Shown in pieces: positions 56,387 through 64,000 of a stretch of DNA of 64,000 nucleotides. The notes under the pieces are model-generated. The model did no database searches. It worked only from the letters and a program-made list of their open reading frames with translations, and was not told the origin of the DNA. Where the stretch lies: positions 496,001-560,000 of the forward strand of contig NZ_JACXBU010000003.1 in NCBI RefSeq assembly GCF_014700075.1, given 5' to 3'. Numbering within the stretch: position 1 is the first letter of the stretch; each line of letters starts with the position of its first letter. Position numbers and translations under genes: made by a program. The DNA is from Pseudomonas sp. JM0905a (GTDB lineage: Bacteria > Pseudomonadota > Gammaproteobacteria > Pseudomonadales > Pseudomonadaceae).

Positions 56387-57355
56387 ATGCAATTCAAGAA
56401 GCGAGTGTTGAGCCTCATGTGTGCGGCGGGTCTGCTGGCTGGTGCGGCTTCCGCCCAGGCTGCTGGCTGGTGCGAATCCGGCAAGCCGGTGAAGTTCGCC
56501 GGACTCAACTGGGAAAGCGGCATGCTGCTCACCGACGTGCTGCAACTGGTGCTTAAGAACGGTTACGGCTGCGAGACCGACAGTCTGCCGGGCAACTCCA
56601 TCACCATGGAGCAGGCCCTGGGCAATAACGACATCCAGATCTTCGCCGAGGAATGGATCGGCCGTAGCGACGCCTGGAACAAGGCCGCTTCCGCCGGCAA
56701 GGTGGTGGGCGTAGGCGCACCGATCATCGGCGCCACCGAAGGCTGGTACGTGCCGCGCTACGTGATCGAGGGCGATGCCAAGCGTGGTATCGAGGCCAAG
56801 GCGCCGCAGCTCAAGGCCATCGCTGACCTCGGCCAGTACGCCGAACTCTTCCGCGACCCGGAAGAACCGGGCAAGGGCCGCTTCTACAACTGCCCGGCCG
56901 GCTGGACCTGCGAGCTGGATAACTCCGAAATGCTCAAGAGCTACGGCCTGGTAGAAAAATTCACCAACTTCCGTCCCGGCACCGGCCCGGCCCTGGATGC
57001 GGCCGTGTTGTCGAGCTATCGCCGTGGCGAGCCTATCCTTTTCTATTACTGGTCGCCGACGCCGCTGATGGGGCAGGCCGACCTGGTCAAGCTGGAGGAG
57101 AAGCCCGGCGTGGACAAGAGCGTGACCATCCAGGTCGGCCTGTCCAAGACCTTCCATGACGAGGCCCCGGAGCTGGTGGCCGTGCTGGAGAAGGTCAACC
57201 TGCCGATCGACCTGCTGAACCAGAACCTGGCGAAGATGGCCAAGGAGAAGATGGATTCGGCGGACCTGGCCAAGGTCTTCCTCAAGGAGCACCCGGAAGT
57301 GTGGCGCGCCTGGGTCAGCGAAGACGCGGCGAAGAAGATCGAAGCCGCCCTCTGA
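56387..57355 (+). CDS. hutX: ABC transporter substrate-binding protein HutX
   Basis: 322-residue periplasmic binding protein with a signal peptide (LLAGAASAQA). The OpuAC-type domain shows FAGLNWESGMLLTDVLQLVL, GNSITMEQALGNNDI, PGKGRFYNCPAGWTCE and ILFYYWSPTPLMGQ. CAGGAG precedes the ATG; the longer frame upstream starts inside the hutT-hutX gap and lacks a signal sequence. It is followed by the permease and ATPase genes and probably delivers histidine or a related betaine-like compound. A paralogue lies before hutU. Confidence 0.92.
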   Translation: MQFKKRVLSLMCAAGLLAGAASAQAAGWCESGKPVKFAGLNWESGMLLTDVLQLVLKNGYGCETDSLPGNSITMEQALGNNDIQIFAEEWIGRSDAWNKAASAGKVVGVGAPIIGATEGWYVPRYVIEGDAKRGIEAKAPQLKAIADLGQYAELFRDPEEPGKGRFYNCPAGWTCELDNSEMLKSYGLVEKFTNFRPGTGPALDAAVLSSYRRGEPILFYYWSPTPLMGQADLVKLEEKPGVDKSVTIQVGLSKTFHDEAPELVAVLEKVNLPIDLLNQNLAKMAKEKMDSADLAKVFLKEHPEVWRAWVSEDAAKKIEAAL

Positions 57356-57429
57356 GGCCGGGGCAGTCCCCATATCGAGGCCCGCTCTTCGGAAGAAAGG
57401 GCGGGCCCATCACCTGACCGGAGCGAGCC

Positions 57430-58281
57430 ATGTTCCCTGAACGCTTCACCTTCTCCATCGCCGATTGGGTCAACGGCTGGGTCGACAGCCTGGTGACCAA
57501 CTACGGCGACGTATTCCGCCACATCTCCGACACCCTGCTCTACGCCATCGTCTACCTCGAAGGCCTGCTGCGCGCCACGCCCTGGTGGCTGGTGCTGATC
57601 GTGGTTGCCGGGATTGCCTGGCATGCCACCCGGCGCATCCTGCCGACGGTGGTGATCACCGGCCTCTTGTTCCTGGTGGGCGCCGTCGGCCTCTGGGACA
57701 AGCTGATGCAGACCGTCGCGCTGATGCTGGTGGCCACCTTCATCTCGGTGCTGATCGGCATTCCGCTGGGCATTCTCGCGGCCCGCAGCGATCGCCTGCG
57801 CGCGGTGCTGATGCCCCTGCTGGACATCATGCAGACCATGCCCAGCTTCGTGTACCTGATCCCGGTGCTGATGCTCTTCGGCCTGGGCAAGGTGCCGGCG
57901 ATCTTCGCCACTGTGATCTACGCCGCGCCGCCGCTGATCCGCCTCACCGACCTCGGCATCCGCCAGGTGGATGGAGAGGTGATGGAAGCAATCAACGCCT
58001 TCGGTGCCAACCGCTGGCAGCAGCTGTTCGGCGTGCAATTGCCGCTGGCCATGCCGAGCATCATGGCCGGCATCAACCAGACCACCATGATGGCCCTGTC
58101 GATGGTGGTGATTGCCTCCATGATCGGCGCCCGTGGCCTCGGCGAAGACGTCCTGGTGGGCATCCAGACCCTCAACGTCGGCAAGGGCCTCGAAGCGGGC
58201 CTGGCCATCGTCATCCTGGCTGTGGTCTTCGACCGCATCACCCAGGCTTACGGCCGTTCGCGGCACGCAGCCAGCAAATGA
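57430..58281 (+). CDS. hutW: ABC transporter permease HutW
   Basis: 283-residue inner-membrane protein of the ProW/OpuAB type. Helices include WLVLIVVAGIAWHA-like (here WWLVLIVVAGIAWHATRRIL), FLVGAVGLWDKLMQTVALML and the central transport domain. The EAA loop that contacts the ATPase is GEVMEAINAFGANRWQQLF with LPLAMPSIMAGINQTTM after it. It overlaps hutV by ATGA. Forms the channel with HutV and receives substrate from HutX. Confidence 0.94.
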   Translation: MFPERFTFSIADWVNGWVDSLVTNYGDVFRHISDTLLYAIVYLEGLLRATPWWLVLIVVAGIAWHATRRILPTVVITGLLFLVGAVGLWDKLMQTVALMLVATFISVLIGIPLGILAARSDRLRAVLMPLLDIMQTMPSFVYLIPVLMLFGLGKVPAIFATVIYAAPPLIRLTDLGIRQVDGEVMEAINAFGANRWQQLFGVQLPLAMPSIMAGINQTTMMALSMVVIASMIGARGLGEDVLVGIQTLNVGKGLEAGLAIVILAVVFDRITQAYGRSRHAASK

Positions 58282-59108
58282 GTGGCGAGAGCATGAGCAA
58301 GATCGTCGTCAAGAACGTATTCAAGATCTTCGGCCAGCGCGCTGATGAAGCCCTGGCGATGATTCAGCAGGGCAAGAGCAAGGCCGATGTGCTGTCCAAC
58401 ACCGGCTGCGTGGTCGGGGTCAACGACCTGTCGCTGTCCATCGGCGCCGGCGAGATCTTCGTGATCATGGGCCTGTCCGGTTCCGGCAAGTCCACCCTGG
58501 TGCGCCACTTCAACCGCCTGATCGACCCCACCAGCGGGCAGATCCTGGTCGATGGCGAGGACATCCTGCGCTACGACATGGAGCAGCTGCGCGAATTCCG
58601 CCGCCGGAAGATCAGCATGGTGTTCCAGAGCTTCGGCCTGCTGCCGCACAAATCGGTGATCGACAACGTCGCCTACGGCCTCAAGATTCGCGGCGAGGAC
58701 AAGGCTCATTGCCTGGAACGCGCCCAGCACTGGATCACCACCGTGGGCCTGAAGGGCTACGAGAAGTCCTACCCGCACCAACTCTCCGGTGGCATGCGCC
58801 AGCGCGTCGGCCTGGCCCGTGCCTTGGCGGCGGACACCGACATCATCCTCATGGACGAAGCCTTCAGCGCCCTCGACCCGCTCATCCGTGCCGACATGCA
58901 GGAGCAGCTGCTGGAGCTGCAGAAGACCCTGCAGAAAACCATCGTGTTCATCACCCATGACCTCGACGAAGCGGTACGCATCGGCAACCGCATCGCCATC
59001 CTCAAGGACGGCCAGCTGATCCAGGTGGGGACGCCGAAGGAGATCCTCCACCAGCCGGCGGACGATTACGTCGACCGCTTCGTGCAGCGCCGCGTGGCCA
59101 ATCTGTAA
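58278..59108 (+). CDS. hutV: ABC transporter ATP-binding protein HutV
   Basis: 276-residue cytoplasmic ATPase. Walker A GLSGSGKST, Q-loop MVFQSFGLLPHKSV, signature LSGGMRQRVGLARAL, Walker B DIILMDEAFSALDPL and the switch FITHDLDEAVRIGNR are all intact. Unlike ProV/OpuAA it ends soon after the nucleotide domain and lacks CBS domains, so osmotic gating is unlikely. The ATG overlapping the hutW stop is used (MSGESMSKIV); a second in-frame ATG five codons later is possible. Confidence 0.95.
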   Translation: MSGESMSKIVVKNVFKIFGQRADEALAMIQQGKSKADVLSNTGCVVGVNDLSLSIGAGEIFVIMGLSGSGKSTLVRHFNRLIDPTSGQILVDGEDILRYDMEQLREFRRRKISMVFQSFGLLPHKSVIDNVAYGLKIRGEDKAHCLERAQHWITTVGLKGYEKSYPHQLSGGMRQRVGLARALAADTDIILMDEAFSALDPLIRADMQEQLLELQKTLQKTIVFITHDLDEAVRIGNRIAILKDGQLIQVGTPKEILHQPADDYVDRFVQRRVANL

Positions 59109-59120
59109 GGGACAGCCGAA

Positions 59121-60653
59121 ATGTCGTTACCCGAGAAAGTCCTGCTGGGCGATTCGCCACTGACCTGGCGCCAGGTGGTGGCGGTGGCCCGGCACGGCGC
59201 GCGCCTGGAGCTGACGCCGTCGGCGTGGGCGCGCATCGACAATGCCCGTGGCATCGTCGAGCGCATCGTTGCCCGTGGCGAGCGCGCCTATGGCATCAGC
59301 ACTGGCCTCGGCGCCCTGAGCGAGGTGGTGCTGAGCGCCGAACAGTTCGCCGCGCTGTCGCGCAATACCCTCCTCAGCCATGCCTGCGGCGTCGGTCCGG
59401 TGCTGGCCGATGAGCAGACCCGCGCCATCATCTGCTGCGCCATCGCCAACTACAGCCATGGCCGATCCGGCCTGCAGCGGCAGGTGGTGGAAGCGCTCCT
59501 GGCACTGCTGGAACGAGGCATCACTCCGCGCGTGCCCTCCCAGGGGTCGGTGGGTTACCTGACCCACATGGCCCACGTCGGCATCGCTTTGCTGGGCGTT
59601 GGCGAAGTGAGCTATCGCGGCCAGGTGGTGCCTGCCGCCGAGGCCCTGGCTGCCGAAGGACTGGAGCCGCTGCGCCTGGGCGCCAAAGACGGGCTCTGCC
59701 TGGTCAACGGCCTGCCCTGTATGACCGGCCTGACCTGCCTCGCCCTGGACGACGCCGAGCGCCTGATGCGCTGGGCCGATGTGATCGGCGCCATGAGCTT
59801 CGAAGCCCTGCGAGGGCAGATCGCCGCCTTCGACCCGGACATCATCGCCCTCAAGCCGTACCCCGGCATGCAGGCGGTGGGCGCCAACCTGCTGGCCCTG
59901 TTGGCCGGCAGCGAAGTGGTCGCCGAAAGTCGGGGCATCCGCACTCAGGATGCCCTGAGCATCCGTTCCATACCGCAGGTGCACGGCGCCTGCCGTGACC
60001 AGTTGGCCCATGCCGCGAAGCAGGTGGACACCGAACTGGCCTCGGCCAACGACAACCCGCTGTTGCTGGGCACGCCGGATGACTACAAGGTGGTGTCCCA
60101 GGCCAACCCCCACGGTGAATCGGTAGCCATGGCGGCGGACCTGCTGGCCATTGCCGTGGCCGAGCTGGGCGGCATCGCCGAGCGGCGCCTGGATCGCCTG
60201 GTGAATCCGTTGGTCAGTGGCCTGCCGGCCTTCCTGGTGAGCCAGCCCGGGGTCAACTCGGGAATGATGATCGCCCAGTATGTCGCCGCCGCCCTGGCCG
60301 GTGAGAACCGCCAGCTGGCGCAGCCCGCCGTTGTGGATAACTTCGTCACGTCCGGCCTGCAGGAAGATCACCTCAGCCTCGGCACCAGTGCCGCGCTCAA
60401 GCTGGGCCGGTCCGTGGAGAACTGCCGGCGCATCCTGGCCGTCGAATACCTGTTGGCCGCCCAGGCCTTCGAATTCCACAAGCCCAAGGGCTTCGGTGCG
60501 GGCACCGGGGCGGCCTGGGAAGCCCTGCGCGAGCGGGTGCCGGCCTATGACCAGGACCGCTGGCTGGCGCCGGACATCGCCCGTGCCGCCGACCTGCTCG
60601 GCGACCGCTCCGCGCTGGACGGCATTGCCGCGCGCATTGGAGGCCTGCAATGA
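59121..60653 (+). CDS. HAL/PAL-family protein lacking the MIO triad (HutH paralogue)
   Basis: 510-residue protein with the overall fold of aromatic amino acid ammonia-lyases: [45 protein letters not shown] and [18 protein letters not shown]. Where HutH has [14 protein letters not shown] this protein reads [11 protein letters not shown], so the Ala-Ser-Gly that cyclises to the MIO electrophile is missing and the loop is shorter (residues 142-152). The tyrosine loop is kept. Standard ammonia-lyase chemistry is therefore unlikely. It could be a regulator, a heteromeric partner or an enzyme with different chemistry. It lies in operon between hutV and hutI, overlapping hutI by ATGA. Confidence 0.88.
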   Translation: MSLPEKVLLGDSPLTWRQVVAVARHGARLELTPSAWARIDNARGIVERIVARGERAYGISTGLGALSEVVLSAEQFAALSRNTLLSHACGVGPVLADEQTRAIICCAIANYSHGRSGLQRQVVEALLALLERGITPRVPSQGSVGYLTHMAHVGIALLGVGEVSYRGQVVPAAEALAAEGLEPLRLGAKDGLCLVNGLPCMTGLTCLALDDAERLMRWADVIGAMSFEALRGQIAAFDPDIIALKPYPGMQAVGANLLALLAGSEVVAESRGIRTQDALSIRSIPQVHGACRDQLAHAAKQVDTELASANDNPLLLGTPDDYKVVSQANPHGESVAMAADLLAIAVAELGGIAERRLDRLVNPLVSGLPAFLVSQPGVNSGMMIAQYVAAALAGENRQLAQPAVVDNFVTSGLQEDHLSLGTSAALKLGRSVENCRRILAVEYLLAAQAFEFHKPKGFGAGTGAAWEALRERVPAYDQDRWLAPDIARAADLLGDRSALDGIAARIGGLQ

Positions 60654-61858
60654 AACACCTCTGGCACAACTGCCACGCCGCCACGATGCGAGGCGGCAAG
60701 TACTCGATCATCGAAGACGCAGTGCTGCTCACCTACGCCGGGCGCATCGAGTGGATCGGCCCGCGTGCGGAACTGCCGTCGATTCCGTATGACGTGGACG
60801 TCGACCTCAACGGCGCCTGGGTCACTCCGGGGCTGATCGACTGCCACACCCACCTGGTGTTCGGCGGTGACCGCAGCCGCGAGTTCGAGCAGCGCCTGGA
60901 AGGCGTCAGCTACGCCGAGATCGCCGCCCAGGGCGGCGGCATCGCCAGTACTGTGCGCGCTACCCGCGAGGCCAGCGAGGACGAGCTGCTCGAAAGCGCC
61001 ACCCGCCGCGCCCGCCAGTTGCTGCGCGACGGCGTCACCACCCTGGAAGTGAAGTCCGGCTACGGCCTGGACCTGGCCAGCGAGCGCAAGATGCTGCGCG
61101 TCGCGCGGCGCCTGGGCGAGACCCTGCCGATCACCGTACGTGCCACCTGCCTGGCCGCCCATGCCCTGCCGCCGGAATACGCCGGCCGGGCTGACGACTA
61201 CATCGACCACATCTGCCGCGAGATGCTGCCGGCCCTGGCCAACGAGGGGCTGGTGGATGCGGTGGACGCCTTCTGCGAGCACCTGGCGTTTTCCCCGGCC
61301 CAGGTGGAGCGGGTGTTCAAGGCAGCCCGCGAGCTGGCCCTGCCGGTGAAGCTGCATGCCGAGCAGCTGTCTTCCCTGCATGGCTCCAGCCTGGCGGCGC
61401 GCTATCAGGCACTGTCGGCGGATCATCTGGAATACATGACCGAGGACGACGCCATCGCCATGGCTGCCTCGGGCACCGTCGCCGTGTTGCTGCCCGGCGC
61501 CTTCTTCCTGCTGCGGGAAACCCAGCTGCCGCCCATCGATGCCCTGCGCAAGCACGGCGTGGCGATGGCGGTGTCTACCGACCTCAACCCCGGCACCTCG
61601 CCCGCGCTTTCGTTGCGGATGATGCTGAACATGGCCTGCACCTCCTTCCGCCTGACCCCGGAAGAAGCGCTGGCCGGCGCCACCCTGCATGCCGCCAGGG
61701 CCCTCGGCCTGGCCGGCAGCCATGGCAGCCTGGAAGCGGGCAAGGTGGCCGACTTCATCGCCTGGGACATCCAGCGCCCGGCGGAACTCGCTTACTGGCT
61801 GGGTGGCGACCTGCCCAAGCGGGTGATTCGACACGGACAGGAGATCGACTGTGGATAA
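60650..61858 (+). CDS. hutI: Imidazolonepropionase HutI
   Basis: 402-residue amidohydrolase that opens imidazolonepropionate to N-formimino-glutamate. Zinc/iron ligands His66 and His68 lie in [15 protein letters not shown]; further metal and substrate residues are in [26 protein letters not shown] and [10 protein letters not shown]. Normal length. The start codon overlaps the stop of the HutH paralogue and the end overlaps hutG by 8 bases, so translation of the three is coupled. Confidence 0.97.
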   Translation: MKHLWHNCHAATMRGGKYSIIEDAVLLTYAGRIEWIGPRAELPSIPYDVDVDLNGAWVTPGLIDCHTHLVFGGDRSREFEQRLEGVSYAEIAAQGGGIASTVRATREASEDELLESATRRARQLLRDGVTTLEVKSGYGLDLASERKMLRVARRLGETLPITVRATCLAAHALPPEYAGRADDYIDHICREMLPALANEGLVDAVDAFCEHLAFSPAQVERVFKAARELALPVKLHAEQLSSLHGSSLAARYQALSADHLEYMTEDDAIAMAASGTVAVLLPGAFFLLRETQLPPIDALRKHGVAMAVSTDLNPGTSPALSLRMMLNMACTSFRLTPEEALAGATLHAARALGLAGSHGSLEAGKVADFIAWDIQRPAELAYWLGGDLPKRVIRHGQEIDCG

Positions 61859-62654
61859 CGTTCTCTCATTCAGCCGCGGCAGCGTGCCGTTGCTGATCAG
61901 CATGCCGCATCCCGGCACCCTTCTGACCCCGGCGGTGGAAGCCGGGATGGTGGAGGCTGGCTGGGACCTCACCGATACCGACTGGCACATCCCGCGCCTC
62001 TACGATTTCGCCGGCGAGCTGGGGGCGAGTACCCTCGCGGCGCAGTATTCGCGCTATGTCATCGACCTCAATCGCCCGGCCGACGACAAGCCGCTCTATG
62101 CCACCGCCACCACCGGCCTGTATCCGTCGACCCTGTTCGATGGCGAGCCGCTCTACCACGACGGCGAGGAGCCCTCGGCGGCGGAGCGGGCGCGCTACCT
62201 GGCGGAGATCTGGACGCCCTATCACCAGACCATCAGCGATGAGCTGGCGCGGATGAAGGCCGAGTTCGGCTACGCCATGCTGTTCGACGCCCACTCCATC
62301 CGTTCCTTCGTCCCGCGCTTGTTCGATGGCCGCCTGCCGGACTTCAACCTCGGCACCAACGCCGGCGCCAGTTGCGATCCGGGCCTGGCCGATGCCCTGG
62401 TGGCGGTTTGCGCCGAGGCGAAGGACTACAGCCACGTGCTCAATGGCCGCTTCAAGGGCGGCCACATCACCCGTCACTACGGCCAGCCGGACCAGCACAT
62501 CCACGCTGTGCAACTGGAACTGGCGCAATGCACCTACATGGACGAGCAGGTGCCCTTCGACTACCGCGAAGACCTCGCGGTGCCGACCCAGGCGGTACTG
62601 AATCGCTTGCTGCAGGCGATGCTGGCGTGGGGTCAGCAGCGCTACGGCCGCTGA
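61851..62654 (+). CDS. hutG: N-formylglutamate deformylase HutG
   Basis: 267-residue hydrolase that releases formate and glutamate from N-formylglutamate, the last step of the HutF route. Family motifs include [46 protein letters not shown] and [13 protein letters not shown], with His and Glu side chains as likely zinc ligands. GTG start inside the end of hutI. It ends 12 bp before the convergent hydrolase gene, with no hairpin between them, so transcripts from the two strands may run into each other. Confidence 0.96.
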   Translation: MDNVLSFSRGSVPLLISMPHPGTLLTPAVEAGMVEAGWDLTDTDWHIPRLYDFAGELGASTLAAQYSRYVIDLNRPADDKPLYATATTGLYPSTLFDGEPLYHDGEEPSAAERARYLAEIWTPYHQTISDELARMKAEFGYAMLFDAHSIRSFVPRLFDGRLPDFNLGTNAGASCDPGLADALVAVCAEAKDYSHVLNGRFKGGHITRHYGQPDQHIHAVQLELAQCTYMDEQVPFDYREDLAVPTQAVLNRLLQAMLAWGQQRYGR

Positions 62655-62666
62655 CCCGCCGTTGCC

Positions 62667-63626
62667 TCAGAGGGCGCGGAGGAAGTCCAGCATCAGCTCG
62701 CTGACCTCCTCCGGCCGCTCCTGTTGCACCCAGTGCCCGACGCCATTGAGCAGGTGGCAGCCCCGCAGCCCCGGCAGCGTTCGCGGAAACGCAGCAATCA
62801 ACCGGGGAATCACCGGAAAACCAAGCACCGAATCTCGTGTTCCGGCCATGAACAGGGACGGTTGACGGATGATGTCGCCGCGCCACGGCGCCATGAGTTC
62901 GTTGGAGAGGCGCATGGTCCGGTACCAGTTCAGCCCGCCGCGAAAACCGCTCCGGCGGAATGCCTGCACGTAGTAGTCGAGGTCGTCCTCAGTGAGCCAG
63001 GCCGGCAGCACGTCGGGTTCCTCCATGTGCCCCAGGAAGCCCTGGCCGGGTTGCAAGCGACCGAATGCCGGCAAGCCCTGCCAATCACCGGAACCGCAGA
63101 AGAGCATGCGGCGGAAGGTTGCGCTGACATCCCGCTCCAGCTCGGCTTCCGCCACGCCGGGGGGCTGGAAGTACTGCATGTAGTAATCGCGGATGCCCCG
63201 GTCTTCCAGCACCTTCAGGAAGTCCGTCGGGTCGGGCGGAGTGAAGGGCACGCTCATGCCGATCACCGAGCGAAACAGGTCCGGCCGCACCAGGGCGGCG
63301 GCCCAGGCCACCATGGCCCCCCAGTCGTGCCCGACGATGACCGCCTGGCGCTCCCCCAGCACCCGCACGAGGTCCACCATGTCGCCGACCAGGTGCAGCC
63401 TGGAGTAGGCCTCCACGGCTTGCGGGGCGTCGGTTCCGCCGTAGCCGCGCATGTCCGGAGCGACCGCCCTGAAGCCGGCTGCTGCGAGGGCGTCGAGCTG
63501 GTGCCGCCAGGCGTACCACAGCTCCGGGAACCCGTGGCACAGCAGCACCAGTGGACCATCGCCCTGCATTGCGACGCGCATGCGGATACCGTTGACGGTG
63601 AGGGTTTCCAGCGTCGGGGCGCCCAT
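62667..63626 (-). CDS. Alpha/beta hydrolase, epoxide-hydrolase type
   Basis: 319-residue cytoplasmic hydrolase. The oxyanion motif HGFPELWYAWRHQ (31-43), the nucleophile Asp101 in VGHDWGAMVAW and a C-terminal catalytic His in NGVGHWVQQERPEEV fit soluble epoxide hydrolases. An Asp nucleophile excludes ordinary serine esterases, while haloalkane dehalogenases and fluoroacetate dehalogenases remain possible. Cap-domain tyrosines that activate epoxides may be in YYMQYFQPPG and NWYRTMR. It follows the partial gene upstream by 15 bp and is likely in its operon. Natural substrate unknown. Confidence 0.88.
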   Translation of the reverse strand: MGAPTLETLTVNGIRMRVAMQGDGPLVLLCHGFPELWYAWRHQLDALAAAGFRAVAPDMRGYGGTDAPQAVEAYSRLHLVGDMVDLVRVLGERQAVIVGHDWGAMVAWAAALVRPDLFRSVIGMSVPFTPPDPTDFLKVLEDRGIRDYYMQYFQPPGVAEAELERDVSATFRRMLFCGSGDWQGLPAFGRLQPGQGFLGHMEEPDVLPAWLTEDDLDYYVQAFRRSGFRGGLNWYRTMRLSNELMAPWRGDIIRQPSLFMAGTRDSVLGFPVIPRLIAAFPRTLPGLRGCHLLNGVGHWVQQERPEEVSELMLDFLRAL

Positions 63627-63641
63627 GTCCGGGTCTTCTGC

Positions 63642-64000
63642 TCAGGCGAGCAGCGCCATCAGCCTGGGCAGGTTCACCGCTGCCTGCTGCCTGGCGAGGG
63701 TCAGTTCGTGGAGCAGGGCGTGGCGCTCGCTGTCGTCCGGCCGGACGTCGCGTACCACGGTGGTCATCAGGAATAGGCGGGAGCTGAACAGCCACTGGGT
63801 CAGGGCCTGGTTTTCGCGCCAGCGCTGGAAGTTGCCCAGGTAGACGCCCCAGACCCTGAGCCAGTCCTCGGGAACCCGTGGTACCGGAACCGGCTGGCAG
63901 CAGGCGTTCTTCGCCGCGTCGTCGGCCAGGTGGCATTCGACGTAGGCGATCAGGGCGGCTGAAAACACCGGCTGGTTGTTGCTGACGAAGGTCAGGTTGA
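63642..64000 (-). CDS. Partial gene at the window edge, product not identified
   Basis: Only the 3' end is visible. The frame is open to the edge of the window (NLTFVSNNQPVFSAALIAYV), so the true start lies beyond it, although a GTG at 63968 could act as one. About 118 residues are seen, with VPEDWLRVWGVYLGNFQRWR in the middle and a helical C-terminus (RHALLHELTLARQQAAVNLP). The FSAALIAYVECH segment and the position before an epoxide hydrolase suggest the C-terminal region of an oxidoreductase, but this is a weak memory match. Operon with the hydrolase is likely. Confidence 0.6.
   Translation of the reverse strand, partial: NLTFVSNNQPVFSAALIAYVECHLADDAAKNACCQPVPVPRVPEDWLRVWGVYLGNFQRWRENQALTQWLFSSRLFLMTTVVRDVRPDDSERHALLHELTLARQQAAVNLPRLMALLA

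Noticed and set aside
57465-58277. Long in-frame extension upstream of hutV
   Set aside because: The frame is open through hutW, but hutV homology begins at the ATG overlapping the hutW stop; the upstream part is an alternate reading of hutW.
58709-58960. Alternate-frame reading inside hutV
   Set aside because: Overlaps the Walker and signature motifs of hutV in another frame; composition is typical of a frame shadow.

Overview
The window is GC-rich chromosome from a Pseudomonas-type gammaproteobacterium. From memory, the gene order (ntrBC, two DUF4124 genes, an MscS channel, glnA, thiI, typA; later fbp, a DUF924 gene, blc, and the whole hut cluster) follows the P. aeruginosa PAO1 neighbourhood around PA5091-PA5125. 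Protein sequences, REP-like palindromes and sigma-54 promoters also fit Pseudomonas. No rRNA, tRNA or CRISPR was seen.

Region 1 (about 0.5-12.3 kb) is housekeeping and nitrogen control. It holds ntrC and ntrB (minus strand, overlapping), two secreted DUF4124 proteins, a large MscS-type channel, glutamine synthetase with a near-perfect sigma-54 promoter and an upstream NtrC site, thiI, and typA with a strong terminator.

Region 2 (about 12.3-31.7 kb) is accessory: a contact-dependent growth inhibition (CDI) island. cdiB and a 4101-residue cdiA are followed by a low-GC tail. There the active toxin 3' end and a split candidate immunity gene are followed by a row of small cassettes. Most cassettes are the last codons of a different CdiA toxin plus a small immunity-like gene overlapping or abutting its stop. 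The cassettes are separated by about 85-bp palindromic elements whose arms match the ends of a RAYT/Y1-type transposase unit in the same array. The array holds one complete transposase, one 5'-truncated near-identical copy and two older remnants. This is the most unusual part of the window: an archive of toxin ends and immunity genes punctuated by transposase-linked hairpins that are also predicted to terminate transcription.

Region 3 (about 31.9-47.1 kb) returns to GC-rich genes: an AraC-type regulator with a receiver-like N-terminus, an unknown secreted protein, a CptA-like phosphoethanolamine transferase, a DUF808 membrane protein, a tandem REP-containing duplication, a Cys-cluster protein, a DUF2339/DUF3999 pair, a diguanylate cyclase, fbp, a DUF924 gene, a small lipoprotein and the lipocalin blc.

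Region 4 (about 47.1-62.7 kb) is histidine utilisation. hutF diverges from hutC-hutD; then come a lone ABC binding protein, and hutU-hutH-hutT-hutX-hutW-hutV, a second hutH-like gene, hutI and hutG. Together they import histidine or urocanate and convert it to glutamate through formiminoglutamate and formylglutamate. HutC-type operators lie in the hutF-hutC gap and directly over the predicted start point of a sigma-54 promoter before hutU. The second hutH-like gene lacks the Ala-Ser-Gly triad that makes the catalytic MIO group.

The window ends with an epoxide-hydrolase-like gene and a partial gene running off the edge.
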